Source: Aliarcobacter sp. (GTDB lineage Bacteria; Campylobacterota; Campylobacteria; Campylobacterales; Arcobacteraceae). From it: DNA of 64,000 bases. Shown here in pieces: positions 1-8,773 of this stretch. Both the position numbers and the translations under genes were made by a program. The DNA is taken from contig JAQVBE010000001.1 of NCBI GenBank assembly GCA_028690445.1, positions 211,551-275,550 of the forward strand. The letters are read 5' to 3'. Every line of letters begins with the position of its first letter. The first letter of the stretch is position 1. The notes under the pieces are model-generated. The model saw nothing but the letters and a program-made list of their open reading frames with translations. It searched no databases and was not told the origin of the DNA.

Positions 1-764
1 GTATTTTTTTCTAAAGAAAGAGAAGCAAATCTAGCATCAATACCTACTTTAGCGCCTGATAAATCTAAAGCAGATTTAGCACCCACTGTATATGAATCAA
101 ATTTACCTTGAGCATCTAAAAACCAAGCATCTAAAGTTACAGGACCAGCAGCAACAATTGCTCCAACTGTCGAAATAGATTCATTTCCGATAAGTTTACC
201 AGCAAGTGCTTTACCATTACCTAATTTTGCATCTGTAGAAGCATCTAGGTTAGTTTGATCAAAGTAAGCAGCAGCTAAAGTTACAGGTCCAACAGTAGAA
301 AGAGCTAAGATACCTGTACCAGTTTGCTCATTGTTATCAGAGTCAATAGCAACAGTCCAAGGAGTAGTTAACCCTTGTTTTCCAACGTTAACAGTAGTAT
401 TTTGAATACCTGTATATCCAAAATAAACATTTGATAATGAAACATCAGCTTGTCCATCATGTCCTGCCGTATCTAGTGTTGCAAAGCTTCCATTTGCTTG
501 TGAACCGATAATAAATCTTGTATTTAACTTAACATCTTCATTTATTTTAGAAGATAAGTTTAATCCAATTTTATAATTGTTATCTGCATCATTGTCAGAA
601 TCTACACCACTTGTATTATTATTGTCAAAATCATTATATCTATAAACAACAGAACCTGATACGTCTACGTTTTTGATTGCTTCTTCTAATGGTTGAGCAT
701 TAGCAGCTGTTAAACCTGCAACTGCAATAGCAGCTACTAAACTTAATTTTGCGATTTTTTTCAT
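1..764 (-). CDS. Major outer-membrane porin (Campylobacter MOMP-like), C-terminal part cut off by the window edge
   Basis: Reading from the ATG at 764 towards the left edge gives about 254 residues with no stop, so the gene is partial. The N-terminus (MKKIAKLSLVAAIAVAGLTA) is a clear Sec signal peptide ending near AANA. The mature part is Asp/Asn/Gly/Ser-rich with short alternating stretches such as VSGSVVYRYNDF and LNTRFIIGS, typical of beta-barrel strands, and two VGPVTLAAAYF-like repeats near residues 180 and 210. This resembles the epsilonproteobacterial major outer-membrane porin family, a general diffusion pore. An AGGAG ribosome site lies just upstream (about 770-774). folB and plsY lie upstream on the same strand, but a 244-base gap suggests the porin has its own promoter. 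Family assignment rests on the visible two thirds. Confidence 0.8.
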   Translation of the reverse strand, partial: MKKIAKLSLVAAIAVAGLTAANAQPLEEAIKNVDVSGSVVYRYNDFDNNNTSGVDSDNDADNNYKIGLNLSSKINEDVKLNTRFIIGSQANGSFATLDTAGHDGQADVSLSNVYFGYTGIQNTTVNVGKQGLTTPWTVAIDSDNNEQTGTGILALSTVGPVTLAAAYFDQTNLDASTDAKLGNGKALAGKLIGNESISTVGAIVAAGPVTLDAWFLDAQGKFDSYTVGAKSALDLSGAKVGIDARFASLSLEKN

Positions 765-1008
765 TTGTTCTCCTAAAATTTCGAAATCTTATTTTCAGTC
801 TATCGGAGCGCGCGAACTCATCTAAAACTATTGTCTTAAACCTTTTCCGACATACCGTTGTGACCATTCTACATTACTAAATTTTAAAGTTTTCTTAAAA
901 TGACTGTTTTAATGTTAATTAACCGTTAATTTAAGTTAATTTTTAATTAACCTTTTGTTATTGCTGTGTTATTGCTATTTTAGGATACTTTAAGTCCTAT
1001 TTTAAGCG
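765..1008 (-). promoter_or_regulatory. Porin upstream region with candidate promoter
   Basis: This gene-free stretch precedes the porin. On the minus strand a TAGAAT hexamer (plus 866-871) could be a -10 box, giving a leader of roughly 95 bases. The leader contains a short GC-rich patch (GCGCGC, around plus 808-813) unusual for this DNA and a 10-bp palindrome ATTTCGAAAT (778-787) next to the ribosome site. Promoter placement is inferred by eye. Confidence 0.35.
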
Positions 1009-1320
1009 TTAGTTACTTAGGCTAACTATGCAGTTTTTTAGTATATTAGGTTTAGATATTTTGATATTTAGAGTATAAATTTTGTAACTATTTTGTAATA
1101 ATGATTCAATATATAAGATAGCATCTTCAAGAAGTAAGAACTTTTGTTCTTTCATAGTTTTTTTTACAAGTGCAGATATTTCTGAGTAGTCTATAAATAA
1201 ATCTTTTGAATATTCATATTCAAAAGAGATATTTATTATAACTTTTTGTTTTTTTATTCGTTCGAAGTCCAAAATTCCAATAATACAATTAAAAGTTAAA
1301 TCTGAAATTTCGATTTTCAT
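1009..1320 (-). CDS. folB: Dihydroneopterin aldolase
   Basis: FolB converts 7,8-dihydroneopterin to 6-hydroxymethyl-dihydropterin and glycolaldehyde in cytosolic folate synthesis. The 103-residue protein shows the family pattern: an N-terminal strand followed by GILDFER (Glu20 in the pterin pocket), Q25, a YSEIS segment at 45-49, LLLEDA with Glu65, and ISKP with the conserved Lys90 near the end. It is slightly shorter than the usual 115-120 residues, mostly at the C-terminus. Its start overlaps the end of plsY by four bases (ATGA), so the two genes are translationally coupled. No other folate genes are visible nearby. Confidence 0.88.
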   Translation of the reverse strand: MKIEISDLTFNCIIGILDFERIKKQKVIINISFEYEYSKDLFIDYSEISALVKKTMKEQKFLLLEDAILYIESLLQNSYKIYTLNIKISKPNILKNCIVSLSN

Positions 1321-1940
1321 ATAACTCTTTTCTCTTCGCCTTTTATAATTCTTACAATATTCGGAACATGTTTATATATTATGATAAAAGCAATAATATA
1401 CATAGGAACATTTGAACCCACATTTAAGCCATCATTTAAATAACTAGCACTAACAATAACTGCAACTAATCCTAAAAGTGAAGACAATGAAGATATTTTT
1501 AAAACTTTTGCACAAACTATCCAAACAACTGCACCAATAAGTGTAGGAATTGGAATAAGTACTAAATAAACACCAAGTCCAGTAGCAACACCTTTTCCAC
1601 CTTCAAGTCCTAAATAGATAGAATAACAATGTCCTAATACTGCTAAAATCGCAATTGCCCAAAGTGTAGATGGACTAACTTCAAAATACATAGCTACAAG
1701 TAATACAACTGCACCTTTTAAAGCATCTAATAAAACTGTTGCAATTCCTAGTTTTTTTGCTAATTTTGGGTTTGTTTCTTTTACAACTCGAAGAACATTT
1801 GTAGCTCCGATTGATTTACTTCCTGCGGCTGTAATATCAACTCCTGCAAATGTTTTTGCTAAGATTGAACCAAAAGGAATAGAACCTACTAAATAGGCTG
1901 CTAAAAAAAATAAAATATTTGTATTTGTGAAAAAATCCAT
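1317..1940 (-). CDS. plsY: Glycerol-3-phosphate acyltransferase PlsY
   Basis: PlsY is an inner-membrane enzyme that transfers acyl groups from acyl-phosphate to glycerol-3-phosphate, the first step of phospholipid synthesis. The 207-residue protein is strongly hydrophobic with about five membrane segments. It carries the three conserved loops: GSIPFGSILAK near residue 19, a GSKSIGATNVLR block near 41-52, and GHCYSIYLGLEGGKGVATG near 103-121. Length is normal. An AAGGG ribosome site precedes the ATG. It leads a two-gene unit with folB and is divergent from nadA, with 89 bases between the starts. Confidence 0.95.
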   Translation of the reverse strand: MDFFTNTNILFFLAAYLVGSIPFGSILAKTFAGVDITAAGSKSIGATNVLRVVKETNPKLAKKLGIATVLLDALKGAVVLLVAMYFEVSPSTLWAIAILAVLGHCYSIYLGLEGGKGVATGLGVYLVLIPIPTLIGAVVWIVCAKVLKISSLSSLLGLVAVIVSASYLNDGLNVGSNVPMYIIAFIIIYKHVPNIVRIIKGEEKRVI

Positions 1941-2029
1941 ATATTACCCTTGTTTTAAGTGTGTGATTAAATGAGATTATAACTAAAATTTTGTTATATT
2001 CACATTTAATAAAAATTTGAAGGTTTATT

Positions 2030-3019
2030 TTGAATTTAAAAGAAGAAATATTAAAATTAAAAAACGAGTTAGATGTAACATTAGTTGCTCACTTTTACCA
2101 AAGGGACGAAGTATTTGAATTAGCTGATATAACAGGTGATTCATTGGAACTTGCTAAAAAAGTGATGCTTACAGATTCGAAATATGTAGTGTTTTGTGGA
2201 GTTGGTTTTATGGGCGAAAGCGTAAAAGTTATGAGTCCTGAAAAAACAGTTCTTATGCCAAAAATCGCTTGTTGTGCAATGGCTAGAATGATTGATGTTG
2301 GATATTTTGAAGAGAATTTAAAAAAGATAAATGAAGCTGGTATTTCAAATGATGACATTTTACCAATAACTTATATAAATTCAAGTGCTTCAGTTAAAGC
2401 AAAAGTTGGACAAATGGGTGGAATGGTTTGTACTTCTTCTAATGCTTATAAAATTATTGAAAAGGGTTTAACATCTGGTAAAAAAATATTTTTTGTACCA
2501 GATAGATGTTTAGGGCAAAATTTTGCAAAATCTTTGAATCTAAAATCTGCAATAGTTGGAGATGGAAGCAATTTAAATGAAGCTGATGTGATTTGTTATA
2601 ATGGATTTTGTTCAGTTCATCAACAATTTTCTGTGGAAGATATAGAGTTTTATAGACAAAAATTTCCAGATATTTTGATAGCTGTTCATCCTGAATGTGA
2701 TCCTAGTGTTTGTGATGCAGCTGATTTTGTGGGTTCTACTTCTCAACTAATTACCTATATAAAAAATCTAAATCCAGAGCAAAAAATTGCAGTTGGAACA
2801 GAGTTTAATATGGTAAATAGATTGAGAGATAAAAATACTTATATTTTAAGTTCTACAAAACCAGAATGTCCAACTATGAATGAAACAACACTACAAGATG
2901 TTTACAATACTTTAAAATCTATAAAAGATAATAATATATCAAAAGAGTGTGAAATTGTTGTTTCACAAGATACAGCAAAGTGGGCTAAAGTTGCTCTTGA
3001 AAGGATGTTTGAAGTATGA
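2030..3019 (+). CDS. nadA: Quinolinate synthase A
   Basis: NadA condenses iminoaspartate with dihydroxyacetone phosphate to quinolinate using an oxygen-sensitive 4Fe-4S cluster (de novo NAD synthesis). The 329-residue protein has the expected blocks: AHFYQRDEV near residue 20, TGDSLELAK, VGFMGESVKVMSPEK near 64-78, CSVHQQF near 195, VHPECDPSVCDAADFVGST near 222, GTEFNMVNRL, and KPECPTMN near 280. The cluster cysteines sit in these blocks. Translation starts at TTG (2030) with a GAAGG ribosome site about seven bases upstream. Its stop overlaps the nadC start by four bases. L-aspartate oxidase (nadB) is not in the window. Confidence 0.96.
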   Translation: MNLKEEILKLKNELDVTLVAHFYQRDEVFELADITGDSLELAKKVMLTDSKYVVFCGVGFMGESVKVMSPEKTVLMPKIACCAMARMIDVGYFEENLKKINEAGISNDDILPITYINSSASVKAKVGQMGGMVCTSSNAYKIIEKGLTSGKKIFFVPDRCLGQNFAKSLNLKSAIVGDGSNLNEADVICYNGFCSVHQQFSVEDIEFYRQKFPDILIAVHPECDPSVCDAADFVGSTSQLITYIKNLNPEQKIAVGTEFNMVNRLRDKNTYILSSTKPECPTMNETTLQDVYNTLKSIKDNNISKECEIVVSQDTAKWAKVALERMFEV

Positions 3020-3837
3020 TTAATATTAAAAAATTTGTAAAAAATGCCATTATTGAAGATAATGGAAGAGGAGATTTATTCTTCGATGTTGCACCAAAAG
3101 GAAGATTTACTGCACGAGCTATTTGTAAATCAGATGGAATTTTAGCAGGTGTTCAATATGCAAAGGTTCTAGCAAGAACTGAAAAGTTTGATTGCAAGTT
3201 TTTAAAAAATGATGGTGATGTATTAAAAAAAGGTGATGTTATTGCTGAACTTGAAGGAAAAGCATCAATTTTACTTTCATCTGAGAGAACTTTTTTAAAT
3301 ATGCTTCAACACGCAAGTGGAATTGCTACTATGGCAAATAAATATGCAAAATTAATCGAAGGAACAGGTGTTGTTTTACTTGATACTAGAAAAACAAGAC
3401 CACAACTTAGAGATTTTGAAAAATATGCTTCTAGGGTTGGTGGAGCTATAAATCATAGACTTGGACTAGATGATTGTTTGATGTTAAAAGATACTCACTT
3501 AAGAACAATAGATAATCTTGAAGAATTTGTAAAAAAAGCTAGAAAAAGAATTTCTTGGGTTACAAAAATTGAAATCGAATGTGAAACTTTTGAGCAAGTG
3601 GAAGAAGCAATGCATGCAGGTGGAGATATTATCATGTGTGATAATATGACTATTGAGCAAATAAAAGAGGTTGTTGCTTTTAGAAATGAAAAATATCCAC
3701 ATATTTTATTAGAAGCTAGTGGAAATATTAATCTTGATACTATTAAAACTTATGCACAAACAGGCGTTGATGCAATTAGTAGTGGAAGTATTATTCATCA
3801 AGCAACTTGGCTTGATTTTTCCATGAAGTTTGATTAG
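3016..3837 (+). CDS. nadC: Nicotinate-nucleotide pyrophosphorylase (quinolinate phosphoribosyltransferase)
   Basis: NadC converts quinolinate and PRPP to nicotinate mononucleotide, the step after NadA. The 273-residue protein carries the family signatures: LLSSERTFLNMLQHASGIAT near 86-105, LDTRKTRPQLRDFEKYA near 117, GGAINHRLGLDD near 142, KIEIECET, and LEASGNINLDTI with SGSIIH near the end (phosphate-binding loops of the barrel). Length is typical. The ATG overlaps the nadA TGA by four bases, so the pair is coupled. Confidence 0.96.
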   Translation: MINIKKFVKNAIIEDNGRGDLFFDVAPKGRFTARAICKSDGILAGVQYAKVLARTEKFDCKFLKNDGDVLKKGDVIAELEGKASILLSSERTFLNMLQHASGIATMANKYAKLIEGTGVVLLDTRKTRPQLRDFEKYASRVGGAINHRLGLDDCLMLKDTHLRTIDNLEEFVKKARKRISWVTKIEIECETFEQVEEAMHAGGDIIMCDNMTIEQIKEVVAFRNEKYPHILLEASGNINLDTIKTYAQTGVDAISSGSIIHQATWLDFSMKFD

Positions 3838-3845
3838 AGTTTGAT

Positions 3846-4832
3846 TTGAAAAAAGATTTTATAATATGTAATAAAGTTGATATGTCTGAATATACAAAAG
3901 CTTTAGAGCTTATAGAAAAAAGTAGATATATTTTAATAATTACTCATGTAAATCCTGATCCTGATTCGATTGGGTCAGCATTGGCTTTATCAAATTTATT
4001 TCATGAAAACAAAATAAAACATAAAGTTTTTAATATCAGTTCTGATTTGCCTCAAAATCTTGATTTTATACCAAGATTTGATAAAATTAGTGATCAGTTA
4101 CCAGCTTTCTTTGATTTGGCTATTAGTGTTGATTGTGGAACTTATAAAAGGTTGGGGTTTGAATTGGATTCTACAATTCCACTTATAAATTTTGATCATC
4201 ACAAATCAAATAATAATTTTGGAACAGTAAATATAGTAGATTCACAAAAAAGCTCAACTGCTGAATTAATTTTTGAATTTTTTAAACATAATGGATTATA
4301 TATTACAAAAGATTCAGCAACTGCACTTTATGTGGGTATTTATGATGATACATTAGCATTTTCTTTGGGAAGATGTGATGAAAAAACATTTGAAAAAATA
4401 AATTTTTTAGTTGAGTGTGGAGCTAGTCCTTCTGAAATAGCGAATAAACTTTTACGAAGAGATTCTTTGGCAAAATACAGAATTATTCCAAAAATTTTAG
4501 AAAGTTTAGAATTATTTAAAGAGGGTGAAGTAGCTTCTATTGTAGCTCGTGAAGAGTGGTTTAAAGAAACGGGCGCTCACAATAGAGATTGTGAAGACGC
4601 TCTTGATATGATTATGAGTATAGCAATAGTAAGAATTGCAGTTTTTATAAGAGTTGTAAATGGAGTATCAAGAGTATCATTAAGGTCAAAAGGTCAAATT
4701 GATGTTTCTAAAATAGCAGGAGAATTTGATGGCGGTGGTCATTTTAATGCTTCTGGTTGTACAATAGAAACATTAGATGTTGAAAAAGCAAAAGAAATAG
4801 TATTAAAGGAAATTTTTGAAATTTACAAGTAA
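3846..4832 (+). CDS. DHH-family phosphoesterase (NrnA-like oligoribonuclease / pAp phosphatase type)
   Basis: The 328-residue protein has a DHH domain with ITHVNPDPDSIGSALAL near residues 35-51 (metal-binding D-x-D), a central VDCGTY, and the DHH triad at 117-119. A C-terminal DHHA1 domain ends in GGGH at 296-299. This two-domain layout matches NrnA-type enzymes that degrade nano-RNA or dephosphorylate pAp, using Mn in the cytosol. The start is uncertain. The TTG at 3846 gives the full length, while an ATG at 3882 would remove 12 residues without touching the fold. The gene follows nadC by 8 bases and overlaps the next gene by 17. Exact substrate cannot be told from sequence. Confidence 0.85.
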   Translation: MKKDFIICNKVDMSEYTKALELIEKSRYILIITHVNPDPDSIGSALALSNLFHENKIKHKVFNISSDLPQNLDFIPRFDKISDQLPAFFDLAISVDCGTYKRLGFELDSTIPLINFDHHKSNNNFGTVNIVDSQKSSTAELIFEFFKHNGLYITKDSATALYVGIYDDTLAFSLGRCDEKTFEKINFLVECGASPSEIANKLLRRDSLAKYRIIPKILESLELFKEGEVASIVAREEWFKETGAHNRDCEDALDMIMSIAIVRIAVFIRVVNGVSRVSLRSKGQIDVSKIAGEFDGGGHFNASGCTIETLDVEKAKEIVLKEIFEIYK

Positions 4833-6198
4833 AAACGGAAGAGTATTTGGGATTTTTATAATCCTTGTAGTATTGATTGTAGCAGTTGTTGCCTTTTTAT
4901 TTTTATCACCTACATTTGAAAGGGTTGCCCCTAAAGTATCTGTAGAAAAAGAAATTTACTGGAATTTACAAAAACCAATAAAAATAAATATTACAGATAA
5001 TAATGAAATAAAATCATATATGGTTAGTTTTAACGATGGACAAAAACAAATAACATTAGAAACAAAAGTTCTTAAAAGTGAAAAAGGTTCACTAGAATTA
5101 GAAATATTGCCACCTTCATTTGATGAAAATTATAAACCAAAAGAGGGAAATATTAAATTTGATGTTTATGATGCAAGTAAATGGAATTTTTTTAGAGGAA
5201 ATCAAACAGTTGTAACTTCAAAATTAATAATTGATAAAAAAAGTCCAGTTGCAAATATAATAGGAAATTCTTATTTATTAAGACAAGGTGGATGTGGAAT
5301 TATTATTGTAGAAGTTTCGGATGAAAATTTAAAAGATTATTACATTACATTTAATGATGAAGAAGTTTTTGAACTTTTTCCTTTTTATAAAAAGAATTTT
5401 TATATATCAATCATAACTTGGCCAGTTCAAATAAAAGAATTTAAAAGAGTAAACTTAGTTGCTGTTGATATGGCTGGAAATAAAAGTGTAACAAAAGTTC
5501 CTTTTTATATAAAGAATTTTGTAGAAAAAACTGATGATATTAAAGTATCTGATGATTTTATTAATAGTGTAAGTCGACAAGTTTTAGAAAAAAGTGATAT
5601 GAATATTCCAAATGATTCTCCTGAAATATTTATAAAATCTAATAAAGAACTTAGAGAAAAAAATATTAAAACTATTAGAGAGGTTGTGAGAAAAAATTTC
5701 TCTAATACTTTAGTTACTTCATATAATCTAAAACCTTTTTTAAGATTAGAAAATGCAGCAACTGTTGCTGGTTTTGGTGAAAGAAGAAGTTATTTTTATA
5801 ATGACCAAAAAATTGATGAAGAATGGCATTTAGGAAACGATTGGGCAAGTATTAAAAGAGCACCAATTAAAACATTTAATGATGGAAAAGTAATATTTAA
5901 AGACTATTTAGGAATTTATGGAAATTCAATTATTTTAGATCATGGGCTTGGAGTTGCTAGTCTTTATGCACATACAAGTAGTGCAAATGTGGAATTAAAT
6001 GATGAAGTAAAAGCAGGGCAACTAATAGCAAATACAGGTGCAACTGGAGCTGTATTTGGAGATCATTTACATTTTGGTATGTTAGTTCAAGGAATTGAAG
6101 TAAATCCTAATGAATGGCTTGATTTTACTTGGATGAAAACTAATGTTACAAAAACAATAGAAGATGCTATTAAATTAATAAATGGAAGCACTAAATGA
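4816..6198 (+). CDS. M23-family metallopeptidase, membrane-anchored (peptidoglycan endopeptidase-like)
   Basis: This 460-residue protein has one N-terminal membrane segment (about residues 10-30), then an extended periplasmic region with Ig-like beta stretches, and a C-terminal LytM/M23 domain. The zinc ligands are visible as H338-x3-D342 (HLGND) and H417-L-H419 (HLHFG), so the site looks intact. Such enzymes cleave peptide cross-links in peptidoglycan and help set cell shape in helical epsilonproteobacteria. It probably starts at TTG 4816, inside the preceding gene's end. It overlaps lpxC by four bases. I recall an M23 gene preceding lpxC in C. jejuni as well. Precise cleavage specificity is not inferable. 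Confidence 0.88.
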   Translation: MKFTSKNGRVFGIFIILVVLIVAVVAFLFLSPTFERVAPKVSVEKEIYWNLQKPIKINITDNNEIKSYMVSFNDGQKQITLETKVLKSEKGSLELEILPPSFDENYKPKEGNIKFDVYDASKWNFFRGNQTVVTSKLIIDKKSPVANIIGNSYLLRQGGCGIIIVEVSDENLKDYYITFNDEEVFELFPFYKKNFYISIITWPVQIKEFKRVNLVAVDMAGNKSVTKVPFYIKNFVEKTDDIKVSDDFINSVSRQVLEKSDMNIPNDSPEIFIKSNKELREKNIKTIREVVRKNFSNTLVTSYNLKPFLRLENAATVAGFGERRSYFYNDQKIDEEWHLGNDWASIKRAPIKTFNDGKVIFKDYLGIYGNSIILDHGLGVASLYAHTSSANVELNDEVKAGQLIANTGATGAVFGDHLHFGMLVQGIEVNPNEWLDFTWMKTNVTKTIEDAIKLINGSTK

Positions 6199-7100
6199 AA
6201 CAAAGAACAATAGCAAGGAGTATCGAAATAGTCGGAATCGGACTTCATAAAGGAGTTCCTGTAAAGATGAAACTTGAACCACTTGATAGTGATATGGGAA
6301 TAATTTTTTACAGAGTTGATGCTGGAGTTACAATTCCACTAAAAAGAGAGTTTGTTGTTGATACAAAAATGGCAACTGTAATAGGGAAAGATGGAGTTGT
6401 TGTTTCAACGATAGAACATCTTTTATCAGCTGTTTATGCTTATGGAATTGATAATTTAAGAATTGTAATTGATAATGATGAGGTTCCTGTACTTGATGGA
6501 AGTTCTGCTGGATATTGTATGTTGATTGAAGAAGCTGGAATTAAAGAATTAGAAAAATCAAAAAAAGCAATAAAAATCAAAAAAATGGTTGAGGTTACAA
6601 CACCTGATGGAAAAAGAGTTTGTTTAAAACCATCAAATAGAATTGTTTATGATTTTGAAATTGATTTTGAACATCCTGCAATTGGAAAACAAAAATTTCA
6701 TTTTGATTACTCAATTTCTGAATATAAAGAGAGTATAAGTCGAGCTAGAACATTTGGTTTTTTACATGAAGTTCAATATTTAAGAAGTATAGGATTAGCT
6801 CAAGGTGGAAGTATGGAAAATGCTATTGTCCTTGACCAAACAAAAGTTTTAAATCCTGAAGGTTTAAGATTTGATGATGAGTTTGTAAGACATAAAATCC
6901 TTGATGCGATTGGTGATATGGCACTTTTAGAATATACAATGGTTGGTGAATATGACGCAATTGCTGGAAGTCACCATTTAAATCATTTACTTACAAAAAA
7001 ACTTTTTGAAAGTGCTGAAAACTATGAAATAATTGATTTAGAAGAAGCAAGTAGTGAGGCTGTTGTATTTGAAATGGCTTATGCAAATGCTGATAATTAA
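6195..7100 (+). CDS. lpxC: UDP-3-O-acyl-N-acetylglucosamine deacetylase
   Basis: LpxC is the committed, zinc-dependent step of lipid A synthesis. The 301-residue protein has zinc ligand His75 in TIEHLLSA, the C-terminal zinc ligands in RHKILDAIGD (His and Asp), and the catalytic His in SHHLNHLL. VPVLDGSS near 96-103 is a further family signature. Length is normal. It overlaps the M23 peptidase by four bases, so cell-wall and lipid A genes are co-transcribed here. Other lpx genes are absent from the window. Confidence 0.96.
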   Translation: MKQRTIARSIEIVGIGLHKGVPVKMKLEPLDSDMGIIFYRVDAGVTIPLKREFVVDTKMATVIGKDGVVVSTIEHLLSAVYAYGIDNLRIVIDNDEVPVLDGSSAGYCMLIEEAGIKELEKSKKAIKIKKMVEVTTPDGKRVCLKPSNRIVYDFEIDFEHPAIGKQKFHFDYSISEYKESISRARTFGFLHEVQYLRSIGLAQGGSMENAIVLDQTKVLNPEGLRFDDEFVRHKILDAIGDMALLEYTMVGEYDAIAGSHHLNHLLTKKLFESAENYEIIDLEEASSEAVVFEMAYANADN

Positions 7101-7108
7101 GGTAAAAA

Positions 7109-7561
7109 TTGATTGAAATTTTAGTAATTACTATTTCGAATCCTTTATTAATTGGAATCTATGAAAATAAGAAATTAATTAAAGAACATAAACTTGATGG
7201 TAAAACATCTGATTTACTTCCAAGTTTATTTGAACAACTTCTTAAAGAGTATAAAATTGAGAAAATAATTTATGTAAATTCACCGGGGTCTTTTATGGCT
7301 ATTAAAGTGGCTTATATATTTTTGAAAACAATTTGCCTTACAAAAGATATTAAATTTAATGCAATAATGGGCTTTGAATTTAATCAAAATTCACCAATAA
7401 AAGCATTAGGAAAAAAATACTTTATAAATGATGAAAATGAAGTTAAAGTAGATTTTTTAGAAAAAGATTGTATAATCCACGACTTTAAATTACCTATGTG
7501 TATAGAAAAATATAATTTTAACGAAGAAACACTGCCAATATATAATTTACCAGCTGTTTAA
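7109..7561 (+). CDS. Shortened TsaB-like protein (t6A tRNA-modification scaffold family)
   Basis: The 150-residue protein starts at TTG with an AAGG site upstream. The N-terminal ITISNPLLIGIYENKKLIKE matches the ASKHA fold of TsaB, the dimerising partner of TsaD in making N6-threonylcarbamoyladenosine on tRNA. IIYVNSPGSFMAIKVAYIFLKTI near 56-78 aligns with the family motif GPGSFTGLRIG, with several substitutions. TsaB is usually near 220 residues, so the C-terminal half is reduced. Its place between lpxC and thrB matches the gene I recall in C. jejuni. It could serve as a minimal TsaB, but this is inferred from the motif and fold pattern only. Confidence 0.6.
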   Translation: MIEILVITISNPLLIGIYENKKLIKEHKLDGKTSDLLPSLFEQLLKEYKIEKIIYVNSPGSFMAIKVAYIFLKTICLTKDIKFNAIMGFEFNQNSPIKALGKKYFINDENEVKVDFLEKDCIIHDFKLPMCIEKYNFNEETLPIYNLPAV

Positions 7562-7579
7562 AGTTTAAGAAGGAAATGG

Positions 7580-8461
7580 ATGAAAGTAAGCGTTCCCGCT
7601 ACTAGTGCAAATTTAGGCCCAGGTTTTGACTGCTTAGGTCTAGCAATCTCAATGAAAAACCAAGTAATCATAAGACCATCAAAATTCCATAGCGTTTCTT
7701 TAAAAGGTGAGGGTGCAAATAATCCTGCTTTAAAAGACAATAACATGTTTATTTCAATATTTAATGATTTTTACCATAATTTATCATATAAAAAAAGATA
7801 TTTTAGATTCGAATTTCAAAATGAGATTCCATTATCAAGAGGTTTAGGAAGTTCATCTGCTGTTATTGTTTCTGCAATTGCAAGTGCTTATGCAATTGAG
7901 GGAATAAAACTTGAGAAAGATAAATTATTAAATTTAGCCTTAGCTTATGAAAGTCATCCTGATAATATAACACCTGCTGTTATGGGTGGTTTTAATGTGG
8001 CATGTGTTCAAGAAAATGAAGTAAGATACATAAGAAAAGAAATACCTAAAAGTTTAAAAGCAGTGGTTGTTGTACCAAATAGAGCAATTTCAACACAACT
8101 TTCAAGAAAAACTTTGCCTTTTAAATACTCAAAAGAGGATACAGTTTTTAATATTTCTCATTCGTCATTATTAACAGCTGCTTTTATGGCTGAAGATTGG
8201 GAAATGTTAAAACATGCTTCACATGATCAAGTTCATCAAAAATACAGAATGAAACAGATGCCAGAACTTTTTGATGTTCAAAAAACAGCTTTAAAAGAGG
8301 GTGCTTTAATGAGTACTTTATCAGGTTCAGGATCAACTTTATTTTCAATGTCTTATGCGGATGATAGCAAAAATCTCGAGAAAAATTTAAAGCTTAAATT
8401 TCCTCATTTCAAAGTATTTGTTGCTGATTTTGATAATAGCGGTGTGAGAATAGAAATTTGA
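7580..8461 (+). CDS. thrB: Homoserine kinase
   Basis: ThrB phosphorylates homoserine with ATP in threonine synthesis. The 293-residue GHMP kinase has an N-terminal [16 protein letters not shown], the ATP loop [16 protein letters not shown] near 87-102, a [13 protein letters not shown] block near 129-141, and the C-terminal [16 protein letters not shown] precedes the ATG. threonine synthase (thrC) lies separately at 33948-35429 and threonine dehydratase (ilvA) near 40551. Confidence 0.95.
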   Translation: MKVSVPATSANLGPGFDCLGLAISMKNQVIIRPSKFHSVSLKGEGANNPALKDNNMFISIFNDFYHNLSYKKRYFRFEFQNEIPLSRGLGSSSAVIVSAIASAYAIEGIKLEKDKLLNLALAYESHPDNITPAVMGGFNVACVQENEVRYIRKEIPKSLKAVVVVPNRAISTQLSRKTLPFKYSKEDTVFNISHSSLLTAAFMAEDWEMLKHASHDQVHQKYRMKQMPELFDVQKTALKEGALMSTLSGSGSTLFSMSYADDSKNLEKNLKLKFPHFKVFVADFDNSGVRIEI

Positions 8462-8497
8462 AAATCTTTGATATTAAGTATATTTTAGGTATAATAT

Positions 8498-8773
8498 TTG
8501 CCTAGTTTAAAAGAGACCTTAAGAACTTGTGTTGTTTGCCGAGGCAAATTTGAACAAAAAGAGTTATTAAGACTAAAATGTGAAGAAAAAAAATTGTTGT
8601 TTTACAATAATTTTGGTAGAAGTTTTTATATTTGTAATGACTGCGAAAAGCTATTACTTACAGATATAAGTGGAAAAGATTATAAAAGAATCGAAAAATC
8701 GCTTTGTAAAGAGTGTAAAAATAAAGATAAGTATGTCACACAACTTAAGGAGATGCTAACAGATGTCAGATAA
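8498..8773 (+). CDS. rnpM: YlxR/RnpM-family RNA-binding protein (DUF448)
   Basis: This 91-residue basic protein begins at TTG, with TAGGT upstream. It has the family signature RTCVVCRGKFEQKELLRL at residues 9-26, followed by CNDCEKLL and CKECKNK. The extra Cys pairs suggest a zinc-binding knuckle. YlxR (RnpM) is encoded with nusA/infB in many bacteria and has been linked to RNase P. Here it overlaps infB by 11 bases, the usual neighbour. Its role in this organism is by analogy. Confidence 0.85.
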   Translation: MPSLKETLRTCVVCRGKFEQKELLRLKCEEKKLLFYNNFGRSFYICNDCEKLLLTDISGKDYKRIEKSLCKECKNKDKYVTQLKEMLTDVR

